Shown: piece after piece, positions 1 to 5,325 of the stretch
How the letters are laid out: every line of letters begins with the position of its first letter
Position numbering within the stretch: the first letter of the stretch is position 1
Source: an uncultured Eubacteriales bacterium
GTDB lineage: Bacteria > Bacillota > Clostridia > Oscillospirales > CAG-272
Length of the DNA stretch: 5,325 nt
Direction: 5' to 3'
Assembly: GCA_934476315.1 (NCBI GenBank)
Contig: CAKSNQ010000065.1
Span: 1-5,325 of the forward strand
Made by a program: the position numbers and the translations under genes
The notes under the pieces: model-generated
What the model saw: the letters and a program-made list of their open reading frames with translations, nothing else
What the model was told of the DNA's origin: nothing
Database searches by the model: none

Positions 1-1
1 T

Positions 2-163
2 TGTTCCTTCGGGCATTCCGTTCCGGAAGGTAAATGCCCCGAGTTCGGCAAAGACGCAGATTTTTCTCCTGATTACGGAAACGGTATGATTGCGTTAGAT
101 GCCTGCACTGCCCATTCCGGAAAAATGAGTTGCATCGTCATAGAAGATACCGAACGGACATAA
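2..163 (+). CDS. 3' end of an unrecognised plus-strand gene (partial)
   Basis: A frame open from the left edge runs 53 codons to a TAA stop at 161-163. It has no visible start because the gene would begin outside the window. The visible C-terminus contains segments such as CSFGHSVPEGKCPEFGKD and SPDYGNGMIALDACTAHSG and ends in IEDTERT. It has four cysteines, many glycines and acidic residues, and no membrane segment, so it reads like a soluble or extracytoplasmic protein tail. Codon choice looks coding-like (many G-first codons), but the stretch is less GC-rich than the genes to its right. I do not recognise the family. It converges on the feo operon. A chance open frame of this length is possible, so confidence is moderate to low. 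Confidence 0.42.
   Translation, partial: CSFGHSVPEGKCPEFGKDADFSPDYGNGMIALDACTAHSGKMSCIVIEDTERT
11..39. repeat. Inverted repeat GGGCATT / AATGCCC
   Basis: A perfect 7-bp inverted repeat has arms at 11-17 and 33-39, separated by 15 nt that contain the palindrome TTCCGGAA. Neither strand shows a T-run directly after it, so it is not a typical intrinsic terminator. It lies inside the partial plus-strand reading frame and may simply be coding sequence. Confidence 0.35.
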
Positions 164-448
164 ACAAGTAAATCTGTCTATGATACTTCTCACCTTCTCC
201 TCTCAAGGAGCCACACCTTTTCGCGTTTTCTGCGGGGAAGGCTCTCTCCCGTTCACAAACGACAGGGCTTGTGCGAAGGACACATGATCATGGGCATCAC
301 AGAGCGCCCCGGCATGAGGAGCGCGCCAACCGAACATCCGCGTATCTTCGTAAAGGCGGCGCGGATTTCTTCGGCGGTCGGTTCAACGGTCTCCCGATAC
401 CTTTTCAGTAACGGTCATCGGTGTACGGTGTGGCGGGCGGAATACCTC
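164..448. other. Non-coding stretch between convergent genes
   Basis: About 285 bases lie between the stop of the partial plus-strand gene and the stop of the feo-associated small gene. I see no start-to-stop gene with a ribosome binding site, no tRNA-like fold and no clear terminator for either side. A weak 5-bp stem (CTCCT-ctca-AGGAG, near 197-211) and the 10-bp palindrome CATGATCATG (283-292) are the only structured elements noticed. On the minus strand a frame is open from about 414 to 253 without a usual start codon (see findings). Confidence 0.5.
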
Positions 449-703
449 TCAACGCGGGGAACGTCCGTGAGGGGACTGCTCATCCGTGTCGTCGCGGGAC
501 GGCGGTTGTTTTTCCTGCGGTTTTTGCGCTTCCTGCGTCTTCCGTTCCATCGTCTTACAAGTGGCGGAGCAACGATCGCATCCGCAGCCGCAGCCGCAAC
601 CGCATCCGCCGCCGCGCTTTCTGCGGGCGCGGATCGAGTGAATCACGGCGGCAACGACGGCTGCCGCGACAAGGAGCAGGACAATCACATCAACCGCTTT
701 CAT
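449..703 (-). CDS. FeoB-associated Cys-rich membrane protein
   Basis: This 84-residue protein belongs by architecture to the FeoB-associated Cys-rich membrane protein family, found directly after feoB in many Bacillota. Residues 5-21 form one hydrophobic helix (VIVLLLVAAAVVAAVIH). An Arg/Lys-rich positive stretch follows (25-30), then a Gly-Cys tract with cysteines at 34, 36, 38, 40, 42, 45 and 49, then a charged, Pro/Gln-rich tail to 84. The positive stretch after the helix predicts the Cys region is cytoplasmic. The ATG overlaps the feoB stop as ATGA and has a GGGAG ribosome binding site about 9 nt upstream. Longer in-frame starts lie inside feoB and are not credible. The family is thought to support FeoB, possibly as a FeoC-like partner or by handling iron at the cytoplasmic exit; this role is inferred from position. 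The five alternating Gly-Cys pairs come from near-identical hexanucleotides, which is unusual. Confidence 0.85.
   Translation of the reverse strand: MKAVDVIVLLLVAAAVVAAVIHSIRARRKRGGGCGCGCGCGCDRCSATCKTMERKTQEAQKPQEKQPPSRDDTDEQSPHGRSPR
577..616. repeat. Imperfect hexanucleotide repeat encoding the Gly-Cys tract
   Basis: Five consecutive hexamers of the form CGCANC (cgcatc, cgcagc, cgcagc, cgcaac, cgcatc; 577-606) are followed by CGCCGCCGCG. Read on the minus strand they are NNTGCG units giving alternating Cys and Gly codons in the FeoB-associated protein. Every Cys is TGC; the Gly codons vary at the third base. Six-base units keep the frame, so copy-number changes would lengthen or shorten the cysteine tract without a frameshift. 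Confidence 0.75.
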
Positions 704-2712
704 AAAAACAGTCTCCCGATCTGATAAACAAGACAAGCGGCAACCCATGCGACGCCGCACTGGGTGAAGACAATGCCGAGGGTCGAGAGGCGTGAGTTGA
801 ACTCCCGGCGCAGGGCGGCAACCGTCGCGACACAAGGTGTGTACAGCAGGGTGAACACAAGAAAACTGACGGCGGCAAGGGTCGACGGGAACATGGCGGG
901 GAGCACCGTATGCAACACGCCGGTATCACACCCGGCGAGGACGGCGAGGGTGGAAACCACCTGCTCTTTGGCGACAAACCCGGAAATCAATGCCGTCGAA
1001 AACCGCCAGTCACCGAAGCCGAGCGGCTTAAAGAGCACCGCAATCCACTGCCCGACGATGGCAAGGAGACTCTGCGAGGAATCGGTGACGGGATTCAGGT
1101 GATAATCAAAGCTCTGCAGGAACCAAATGATCACCGTGGCAACAAAAATCACCGAGAATGCGCGCTCGAGAAAATCGCGCGCCTTTTCCCACAGGAGCAG
1201 TCCGACGCTACGGGGTGACGGGAAACGGTAATTGGGCAATTCCATGACGAATGGCACGGGCTTCCCTCGGAAAGACGTATGCCCCAGAATCAGGGCCATG
1301 AGAATCCCCAGCACAATCCCGGTTACATACAGAGCAAACATAACGAGCGCTCCGCGCCCCGGGAAGAACGCGGCGACGAACACGGAATAAATCGGAATCT
1401 TCGCCGAACAGCTCATAAACGGGACGAGCATCATGGTCATCTTACGGTCGCGATCCGAGGAAACGGTGCGTGTTGCCATAACGGCGGGAACGGAGCACCC
1501 GAAGCCGATCAGCATCGGCACAAACGAGCGTCCGGATAGACCGAGGCGGCGCAGGGGCTTATCCATCACAAACGCGACACGCGCCATGTACCCTGTATCC
1601 TCGAGAATGGAGAGGAAGAAGAACAGTGTGACGATAATCGGCAGGAACGACAAAACACTGCCGACTCCGTTGAAAATCCCGTCAATAATCAGGCTGTGAA
1701 CCACCGGGTTCAGCCCGAAAGAGGTCAGCGCCGCGTCCACGACATCGGAAAGCTTATCGATACCGAACTGCAAAAGACGTTGCAGGGCGGCGCCGATGAC
1801 ATTGAACGTCAGCCAAAAAATCAGAAGCATGACACCGAGAAATACGGGAATCGCGGTATACTTCCCTGTCAGAATCCTGTCGATTGCGACCGAGCGGCGA
1901 TGCTCGCGGCTCTCGCGGCATCGCACGACCGACGCACCGACCACCGACTCAATAAAAGAATAGCGCATATCCGCCAGTGCGGCGTTGCGGTCAAGCCCCG
2001 ACTCCGCCTCGAGCTGCACAAGGCAGTGTTCAATCAGTTCCCGCTCATTCGCATCGAGCCGCAGTCGATCGGCAATATCATTATCGCTTTCAATCAGTTG
2101 GGAGGCACAGAACCTAAGGGGCAACCCCTCCGCCTCGGCATGGTCCTGCACCAGATGCATGACCGCATGGATGCAGCGATGACAAGGGGAATTTCGATCA
2201 CAGAAGTCGGCACGTATCGGTAATGTGTGGCTCTTTGCCGTTTCGATGGCGCGGTCAATCAGTTCCGAAACGCCCTCCCCCTTGAGTGCGCTGATCGGCA
2301 CAACGGGAATCCCGAGTTCCCGACTCATTTTTTCGACATCAACGGTACCGCCGTTGGCACGCACCTCGTCCATCATATTCAGTGCGAGTACCATCGGAAC
2401 GTCCAGCTCGAGCAGCTGCATGGTCAGATACAGGTTGCGCTCAATGTTGGTAGCGTCCGTGATATTGATGATACAATCCGGTTTCTCGTTCAGGATGTAA
2501 TCGCGGGTGACAATCTCCTCCTGCGTATAGGGGCGCAGAGAATAGATCCCCGGCAGGTCGACGACCGAGCAATCCGTCTTTCCGCGGATCTCCCCGATCT
2601 TCTGCTCCACCGTCACGCCCGGGAAGTTGCCGACATGGCAACGCATCCCCGTCAGGGCATTGAAAAGCGCGGTTTTCCCGCAGTTCTGGTTTCCGGCAAG
2701 TGCAAACCTCAC
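700..2712 (-). CDS. feoB: Ferrous iron transport protein B (FeoB)
   Basis: FeoB is the inner-membrane Fe(II) permease with an N-terminal G-protein domain. At 670 residues it is full length for the family. The G domain shows G1 GNQNCGKT (7-14), switch I Thr34 in GNFPGVTVE, G3 DLPG (52-55), G4 NMMD (112-115) and G5 SAL (141-143). A helical regulatory domain follows to about 265. The membrane core begins near 287 and carries both gate motifs, GFGCSVPAVMATRT (Cys405) and VPFMSCSAKIPIY (Cys434), plus a C-terminal YTPC (Cys627). The start is GTG, chosen because GGAGG sits 7 nt upstream and it overlaps the feoA stop as GTGA, which implies translational coupling. The helical domain has a small Cys cluster (171, 177, 180). 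No motif is missing, so an active transporter is expected. Confidence 0.97.
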   Translation of the reverse strand: MRFALAGNQNCGKTALFNALTGMRCHVGNFPGVTVEQKIGEIRGKTDCSVVDLPGIYSLRPYTQEEIVTRDYILNEKPDCIINITDATNIERNLYLTMQLLELDVPMVLALNMMDEVRANGGTVDVEKMSRELGIPVVPISALKGEGVSELIDRAIETAKSHTLPIRADFCDRNSPCHRCIHAVMHLVQDHAEAEGLPLRFCASQLIESDNDIADRLRLDANERELIEHCLVQLEAESGLDRNAALADMRYSFIESVVGASVVRCRESREHRRSVAIDRILTGKYTAIPVFLGVMLLIFWLTFNVIGAALQRLLQFGIDKLSDVVDAALTSFGLNPVVHSLIIDGIFNGVGSVLSFLPIIVTLFFFLSILEDTGYMARVAFVMDKPLRRLGLSGRSFVPMLIGFGCSVPAVMATRTVSSDRDRKMTMMLVPFMSCSAKIPIYSVFVAAFFPGRGALVMFALYVTGIVLGILMALILGHTSFRGKPVPFVMELPNYRFPSPRSVGLLLWEKARDFLERAFSVIFVATVIIWFLQSFDYHLNPVTDSSQSLLAIVGQWIAVLFKPLGFGDWRFSTALISGFVAKEQVVSTLAVLAGCDTGVLHTVLPAMFPSTLAAVSFLVFTLLYTPCVATVAALRREFNSRLSTLGIVFTQCGVAWVAACLVYQIGRLFL

Positions 2713-3005
2713 GATTCCGCCTCCCCGCCGTTTTGTGCGGCGACCGGCTCCCTTTCTGCATGAGGGGGCGTCGCGGCGACGTCCTCGGGTGCGACGACAA
2801 TATCTGCCGCATCCTCCAGACGAAGGGTGAGTTCGTACCCGCGGATATGAATCTCGATCGGATCCCCCATCGGGGCAACCTTACGAAGCGTCACTTTGGT
2901 GCGGGGAATCAGTCCCATGTCAATCAGTCGGTTACGGAGCGCGCCCTCGCCGCCTACGGCGACAATGACGGCAGATTCTCCCACCCGCAGTTGATTCAGA
3001 GTCAT
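2709..3005 (-). CDS. feoA: Ferrous iron transport protein A (FeoA)
   Basis: FeoA is a small cytoplasmic SH3-like protein required for full FeoB activity. This one has 98 residues. The beta-barrel core spans about 1-72 and includes the family signature GEGALRNRLIDMGLIPRTKV (19-38) and PIEIHIRGYELTLRLEDAADI (49-69). Residues 73-98 are a polar, low-complexity tail (Pro, Ala, Glu, Gly) beyond the usual domain of about 75 residues, probably disordered. The ATG has a purine-rich stretch (AGGAAAAGAG) upstream whose nearest usable part, AAGAG, is 8 nt away. It is the first gene of the operon, 89 nt downstream of the predicted transcription start, and its TGA is shared with the feoB GTG. Co-transcription with feoB fits their joint role in anaerobic Fe(II) uptake. 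Confidence 0.95.
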   Translation of the reverse strand: MTLNQLRVGESAVIVAVGGEGALRNRLIDMGLIPRTKVTLRKVAPMGDPIEIHIRGYELTLRLEDAADIVVAPEDVAATPPHAEREPVAAQNGGEAES

Positions 3006-3027
3006 AAACAGTTCTCTTTTCCTGTTT
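3006..3027 (-). promoter_or_regulatory. Inverted repeat framing the feoA ribosome binding site
   Basis: Directly before the feoA ATG the minus strand reads AAACAG-GAAAAGAGAA-CTGTTT. This is a 6-bp inverted repeat (arms 3022-3027 and 3006-3011) whose 10-nt loop is the purine-rich ribosome binding region. The stem is AU-rich and weak. It could present the binding site in a loop or mildly modulate initiation, but it may be chance. Confidence 0.4.
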
Positions 3028-3100
3028 TTTTATGTCCTTCACCGTAGCGTCAGAAAGCAGAATCACATTCGGTGACGATGCACATATTTCTCATGGGAAC

Positions 3101-3129
3101 ATTGTAGCAGGCGCGCGCGTAATTGTCAA
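3101..3129 (-). promoter_or_regulatory. Sigma-70/sigma-A type promoter of the feo operon
   Basis: On the minus strand the -35 is a perfect TTGACA (3129-3124) and the -10 is TACAAT (3106-3101), separated by exactly 17 bp. The -10 is preceded by TGC, an extended -10 element. Transcription is predicted to start near 3095-3094, giving a leader of about 90 nt before feoA. The spacer contains an alternating (GC)n run, GCGCGCGCG. This is the only strong promoter seen in the gap between the two operons, and it faces feoA. Confidence 0.85.
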
Positions 3130-3141
3130 TCGTTTGTTGAC
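3125..3141. promoter_or_regulatory. Candidate operator: GTCAA-N7-TTGAC over the -35
   Basis: A 17-bp dyad with perfect 5-bp arms (GTCAA at 3125-3129, TTGAC at 3137-3141) overlaps the -35 hexamer of the feo promoter. The placement suits a repressor or activator that responds to iron or redox state. It does not match the classical Fur consensus (GATAAT-type repeats). Part of the symmetry comes from the -35 sequence itself, so it may be coincidental. Confidence 0.3.
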
Positions 3142-3198
3142 CGATACGCCGAATGGGACACCGCCTGCTTTTCCGGAACACTGCACGTTTTCACACGC

Positions 3199-3227
3199 AA
3201 AAAGGCGCCTTTTTTAAGGCGCCTTTT
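3199..3227 (-). terminator. Intrinsic terminator after the RraA-lactonase-nitroreductase operon
   Basis: A perfect 10-bp stem (AAAAGGCGCC at 3200-3209, GGCGCCTTTT at 3218-3227) encloses an 8-nt loop. On the minus strand the GC-rich stem core runs straight into TTTTTG, the classic form of a Rho-independent terminator. It lies about 65 nt after the nitroreductase stop and about 70 nt before the feo -35, so it separates the two tandem operons. The plus strand also has a TTTT after the stem, but no plus-strand gene leads into it. Confidence 0.88.
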
Positions 3228-3291
3228 GGGGTTTTGCTCCGCCTGCCGTTTTTGGGGGGACACTACCACGGTATATGGCATTCCGCGAAGG

Positions 3292-3807
3292 TCAGACGAA
3301 ATCGGTAAAGGCTTCCGTCGGGCGACGGAGGTCATGCCGCTCCGAGGGGCGAGCGTCCGACGTGCGGTAGCCGAGCAGAATCAGCGCGTCCGGCGTGAGA
3401 TGCCCGGGGAGCGAAAACGCCTCACGCACGGCGGCGGGGTCGAAATTGCAGACACAGCAACTATCCACGCCGTATTCCTGCGCGGCGTACAGCGCCGTCG
3501 CCGTGAGAATCCCCATATCAAGCAGAACATCGTTCTCCCCGCTGTAACGGTTCGCCCACGCGCGGCTCCGGTCGGAGCAGAGGATCAGGACGGTTTTCGC
3601 GCCGTAGAGGGTCGCCTTGGCGCTCTCCTCCAGTTTTCCGAGTGCCTCGTCGCTTTCGGCGACGAGAACACGATAGGGCTGATGATTGAGCGCGGTGGGC
3701 GCCAGCCGCAGAAGCGCGAGAATCCCGTCGAGCGTCTCCCGCTCCACCCGCCTCGCCGAAAACGAACGCACCGAATAGCGTTCGCGGCAGATTTCTCTAA
3801 AATTCAT
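3292..3807 (-). CDS. Nitroreductase-family flavoprotein
   Basis: A 171-residue protein of the FMN-dependent nitroreductase superfamily. Members are usually homodimers that reduce nitro groups, quinones or related substrates with NAD(P)H. Visible hallmarks are the N-terminal RYSVRSF (10-16, phosphate-binding arginines), APTALNHQP (36-44, FMN-contacting), the Gly-rich helix region around DMGILTATALYAAQEYG (97-113), and the C-terminal LLGYR (144-148). The length is at the short end of the family. A Cys cluster, DSCCVC (115-120), occupies the position where relatives have a G-x-S-C-type turn. The start is the ATG at 3807, because AGGTG lies 6 nt upstream; a GTG at 3816 is less likely since it falls within that site. 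The gene overlaps the lactonase end by 11 nt, so it is co-translated with it. The substrate is unknown; a housekeeping redox role or turnover of a pathway intermediate are both possible. Confidence 0.9.
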   Translation of the reverse strand: MNFREICRERYSVRSFSARRVERETLDGILALLRLAPTALNHQPYRVLVAESDEALGKLEESAKATLYGAKTVLILCSDRSRAWANRYSGENDVLLDMGILTATALYAAQEYGVDSCCVCNFDPAAVREAFSLPGHLTPDALILLGYRTSDARPSERHDLRRPTEAFTDFV

Positions 3808-4762
3808 GTGTGTCACCTGCTTTCAAAATGCACAGCGGCGCCGGGAACGTCCCGCTCCCGAGCACGCGTAGGCTCTCTTTGTCGAGAACCGTCACGCTGT
3901 CCGAATTTTCGTTTGTACAGACAATCTTGTCCCCGAACAGGGCGAAATCGCGCGGGCCGCGCCCGCCACACGGGGCGCTCCCCCGCAGAGTCAAATGTCC
4001 CTCGTCAATATCGAATACAAAGATTTTGTCCTCGCCGCGCACCGATATGTACAGTTTGCTTTCCGTCTCATCGTATCGGATTGCCGCCGCTGTCGCGCCG
4101 GGGACGGTACACGCAAGCGGCACCGTGCCGATACACGTCGCCCTGCCGTCGTCCCACGCGAACGTGCTGACGGACGGAACCAGTTCATTGACCGCGAAAA
4201 AATACCTGCCGTCCGCCGAAAAGGTCAGATGCCGCCCGCCGTAACCGTCCGGGACTTTCGCCCGCGAAATCTCGTGCAGGTCGCGGTCATAGACGAATAC
4301 GGTATCCAGCCCGAGGTCGCAGGAAAGGACATACTGTCGGTCGGGAGACAGCGCGGCGAAATGCGTATGCGGCATATCCTGCCGCGGGAGGTTCACACCC
4401 CTGCCGTGATGTGTCACGACGTCCCGACCGTTTCTAACGAGGTTGCCGCTCAGGTAGTTGGTGACATAGACATCTCCGCCGCCCACCGCCAGATGGCAAG
4501 CGCACTTTCCAAGTGTGTCCCGTACTTCCGTCCGTTCGGAAAAGTCCGAAAGGCAGGAGAAATACCCGCTGTTTTCACTATCCGGAAACGGGGCTCGCAG
4601 CAGGACATGCAGACGCCCCCCGTCCATGACGGCGTACATCGGCTTCGGACACGGAAGGTACACCAGCGGGGTGACGGTTCCCTCGTCCCCGAGACGGCAC
4701 CGGTAGATGCCGCCTCCGTCCGCCTCGTCGGCGCAGGAAAGAATCAGAATCTCTTCCATCAT
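3797..4762 (-). CDS. Beta-propeller lactonase (6-phosphogluconolactonase, Pgl/YbhE type)
   Basis: A 321-residue protein matching the seven-bladed beta-propeller lactonase family, whose best-known member hydrolyses 6-phosphogluconolactone to 6-phosphogluconate in the cytoplasm. Blade repeats are visible as DVYVTNYLSGNL (97-108), MPHTHFAALSPD (130-141), DLGLDTVFVYD (149-159), GGRHLTFSADGRYFFAVNEL (175-194), KLYISVRGEDKIFVFD (236-251) and GRGPRDFAL (267-275). These fit the family's PHxH, DLGxD, GPRH/NEL and PRDF signatures. There is no signal peptide. The start is ATG 4762 or the adjacent ATG 4759. A longer in-frame start at 4906 would lie within the RraA gene and adds an Arg-rich segment foreign to the family. 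The start is 2 nt after the RraA stop with no clear Shine-Dalgarno sequence, suggesting reinitiation. Family members act on various lactones, so the exact substrate is open; next to RraA a sugar-acid lactone is plausible. Confidence 0.88.
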   Translation of the reverse strand: MMEEILILSCADEADGGGIYRCRLGDEGTVTPLVYLPCPKPMYAVMDGGRLHVLLRAPFPDSENSGYFSCLSDFSERTEVRDTLGKCACHLAVGGGDVYVTNYLSGNLVRNGRDVVTHHGRGVNLPRQDMPHTHFAALSPDRQYVLSCDLGLDTVFVYDRDLHEISRAKVPDGYGGRHLTFSADGRYFFAVNELVPSVSTFAWDDGRATCIGTVPLACTVPGATAAAIRYDETESKLYISVRGEDKIFVFDIDEGHLTLRGSAPCGGRGPRDFALFGDKIVCTNENSDSVTVLDKESLRVLGSGTFPAPLCILKAGDTHEF

Positions 4763-4764
4763 CG

Positions 4765-5325
4765 TCAAAGCATCGTCTGCGTGTCGTTCGGATCCCCGTT
4801 GCGCGCCGCGTCGTACTCGGGCGACCAGTCGAGGTCGCGGTACTTCTCGCCGCGGGGATCTGTCCGGATCCATTCCGTCAGCATATCCAGCATTTCGACC
4901 GTCCATGTGGCGCGATCGATCTGCGCCGTCGTAAACTTGTTCTGCGCGATCATCTCGAAGCCGAAATCGTCCTTGACGTGCGTCTTTGCCGCGCCGTCCA
5001 CGACCTCGGCGACCAGATGCGCGGGAATGAACAGCACGCCGCCGCCGGCGCCGTACACAATGTCGCCGGGCAGAACGGTCGCCTTACCGATACGGGTCAC
5101 GCTGTTGAAATCTTTCATAATAAAGTCGCGGATCGGCGTCGGGTCAATCCCGCGGTAATACACCTGCACGCCCTCGACTGCCTTCATCTGCTGGGTATCG
5201 CGGATGCCGCCCCAGATGACGCCGCCGCCCGTCTTGGTCTTGGTTCTGATGGCGGTCGTGAGATTGCCGCCGAGGAAGGTGCCTTTATAAATTTTGTCGT
5301 ACATATCGGCGACGACGACATCCCC
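4765..5325 (-). CDS. RraA-family protein, C-terminal part (5' end outside the window)
   Basis: The frame is open to the right edge, giving 186 residues; the N-terminus is missing. It begins with GDVVVAD, a core RraA-family motif, so the Met at 5304 is internal, not the start. Next come GGNLTTAIRTKTKTGGG and VIWGGIRD, the Arg-Asp pair that binds Mg/substrate, then VLPGDIVYGAGGGVLFIP. The family includes 4-hydroxy-4-methyl-2-oxoglutarate aldolases, oxaloacetate decarboxylases and RNase E inhibitors, and is often misnamed a demethylmenaquinone methyltransferase. Two features differ from the aldolase signature G-X20-R-D-X2-E/D: the spacing is one residue longer, and the final acidic residue is Gln (RDTQQ). 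A C-terminal extension of about 60 residues (KFTTAQID to NDTQTML) follows the core. I recall this variant as a distinct subfamily near sugar-catabolism genes, so its reaction need not be the classical aldolase. It is the upstream partner of the lactonase. Confidence 0.88.
   Translation of the reverse strand, partial: GDVVVADMYDKIYKGTFLGGNLTTAIRTKTKTGGGVIWGGIRDTQQMKAVEGVQVYYRGIDPTPIRDFIMKDFNSVTRIGKATVLPGDIVYGAGGGVLFIPAHLVAEVVDGAAKTHVKDDFGFEMIAQNKFTTAQIDRATWTVEMLDMLTEWIRTDPRGEKYRDLDWSPEYDAARNGDPNDTQTML

Noticed and set aside
195..240. Possible intrinsic terminator between the convergent genes
   Set aside because: The only stem seen is 5 bp and is not followed by a T-run of useful length on either strand.
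269..724. Plus-strand frame of 151 codons with an Ala-rich stretch opposite the Gly-Cys tract
   Set aside because: The Ala/Ser/Thr run is the antisense reading of the hexanucleotide repeat. The minus-strand frame has the correct family architecture, start overlap and ribosome binding site.
704..835. Extended N-terminus for the FeoB-associated Cys-rich protein starting at 835
   Set aside because: It would overlap the conserved C-terminus of feoB. The ATGA-overlapping start at 703 with GGGAG upstream begins directly at the membrane helix expected for the family.
3137..3166. TTGACC on the plus strand as a divergent promoter -35
   Set aside because: No -10-like hexamer lies at 16-18 bp and no plus-strand gene follows.
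3226..4170. Plus-strand open frame of 314 codons opposite the nitroreductase and lactonase
   Set aside because: It is antisense to well-supported genes, rich in Arg and Pro, and its start lies within the terminator/3' region with no ribosome binding site.
4763..4906. Extended N-terminus for the lactonase starting at 4906
   Set aside because: These 48 codons lie inside the RraA gene in another frame, are Arg-rich and unlike the family, and the start at 4762 gives the expected domain boundary.
3995..5158. Long plus-strand open frame (387 codons) opposite the lactonase and RraA genes
   Set aside because: It is antisense to two clear family members, has an Arg-rich composition typical of shadow frames in GC-rich DNA, and matches no recognisable domain.

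Overview
The window is a stretch of a GC-rich bacterial chromosome. Almost all coding capacity is on the minus strand, in two compact operons read from high to low coordinates. FeoA and FeoB paired with a small Gly-Cys-rich FeoB-associated membrane protein, strong GGAGG-type ribosome binding sites and a consensus TTGACA/TACAAT promoter point to an anaerobic member of the Bacillota (a GC-rich clostridium such as an Oscillospiraceae member, or a Negativicute). This placement is inferred from gene content and protein style, not from a marker gene.

Operon 1 (about 5325 to 3199, minus) enters from beyond the right edge. It holds the C-terminal 186 residues of an RraA-family protein, then a seven-bladed beta-propeller lactonase of the 6-phosphogluconolactonase (Pgl/YbhE) type starting 2 nt after the RraA stop, then a short nitroreductase-family flavoprotein whose start overlaps the lactonase end by 11 nt. 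A strong intrinsic terminator closes the unit. A lactonase next to an RraA-type retro-aldolase/decarboxylase-like protein suggests sugar-acid or carbohydrate-lactone catabolism. The substrate cannot be read from this sequence.

Operon 2 (about 3094 to 449, minus) is a ferrous iron uptake operon. It begins with a textbook sigma-70/sigma-A promoter (-35 and -10 separated by 17 bp), followed by a leader of about 90 nt, feoA, feoB (GTGA overlap) and the FeoB-associated Cys-rich protein (ATGA overlap). FeoB is the GTP-hydrolysing Fe(II) permease, FeoA is its small SH3-like cytoplasmic partner, and the Cys-rich protein is the likely functional counterpart of FeoC or an iron-handling accessory. No classical Fur box is obvious. 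An inverted repeat GTCAA-N7-TTGAC overlaps the -35 and is the best operator candidate.

The left end (1 to 448) holds the 3' end of an unrecognised plus-strand gene that converges on the feo operon, then about 285 bases without a convincing gene. No RNA genes, mobile elements or CRISPR arrays were seen. No clear-cut new system is visible; the points most worth a second look are the feo leader/promoter, the hexanucleotide-encoded Gly-Cys tract, and the RraA-lactonase-nitroreductase operon.
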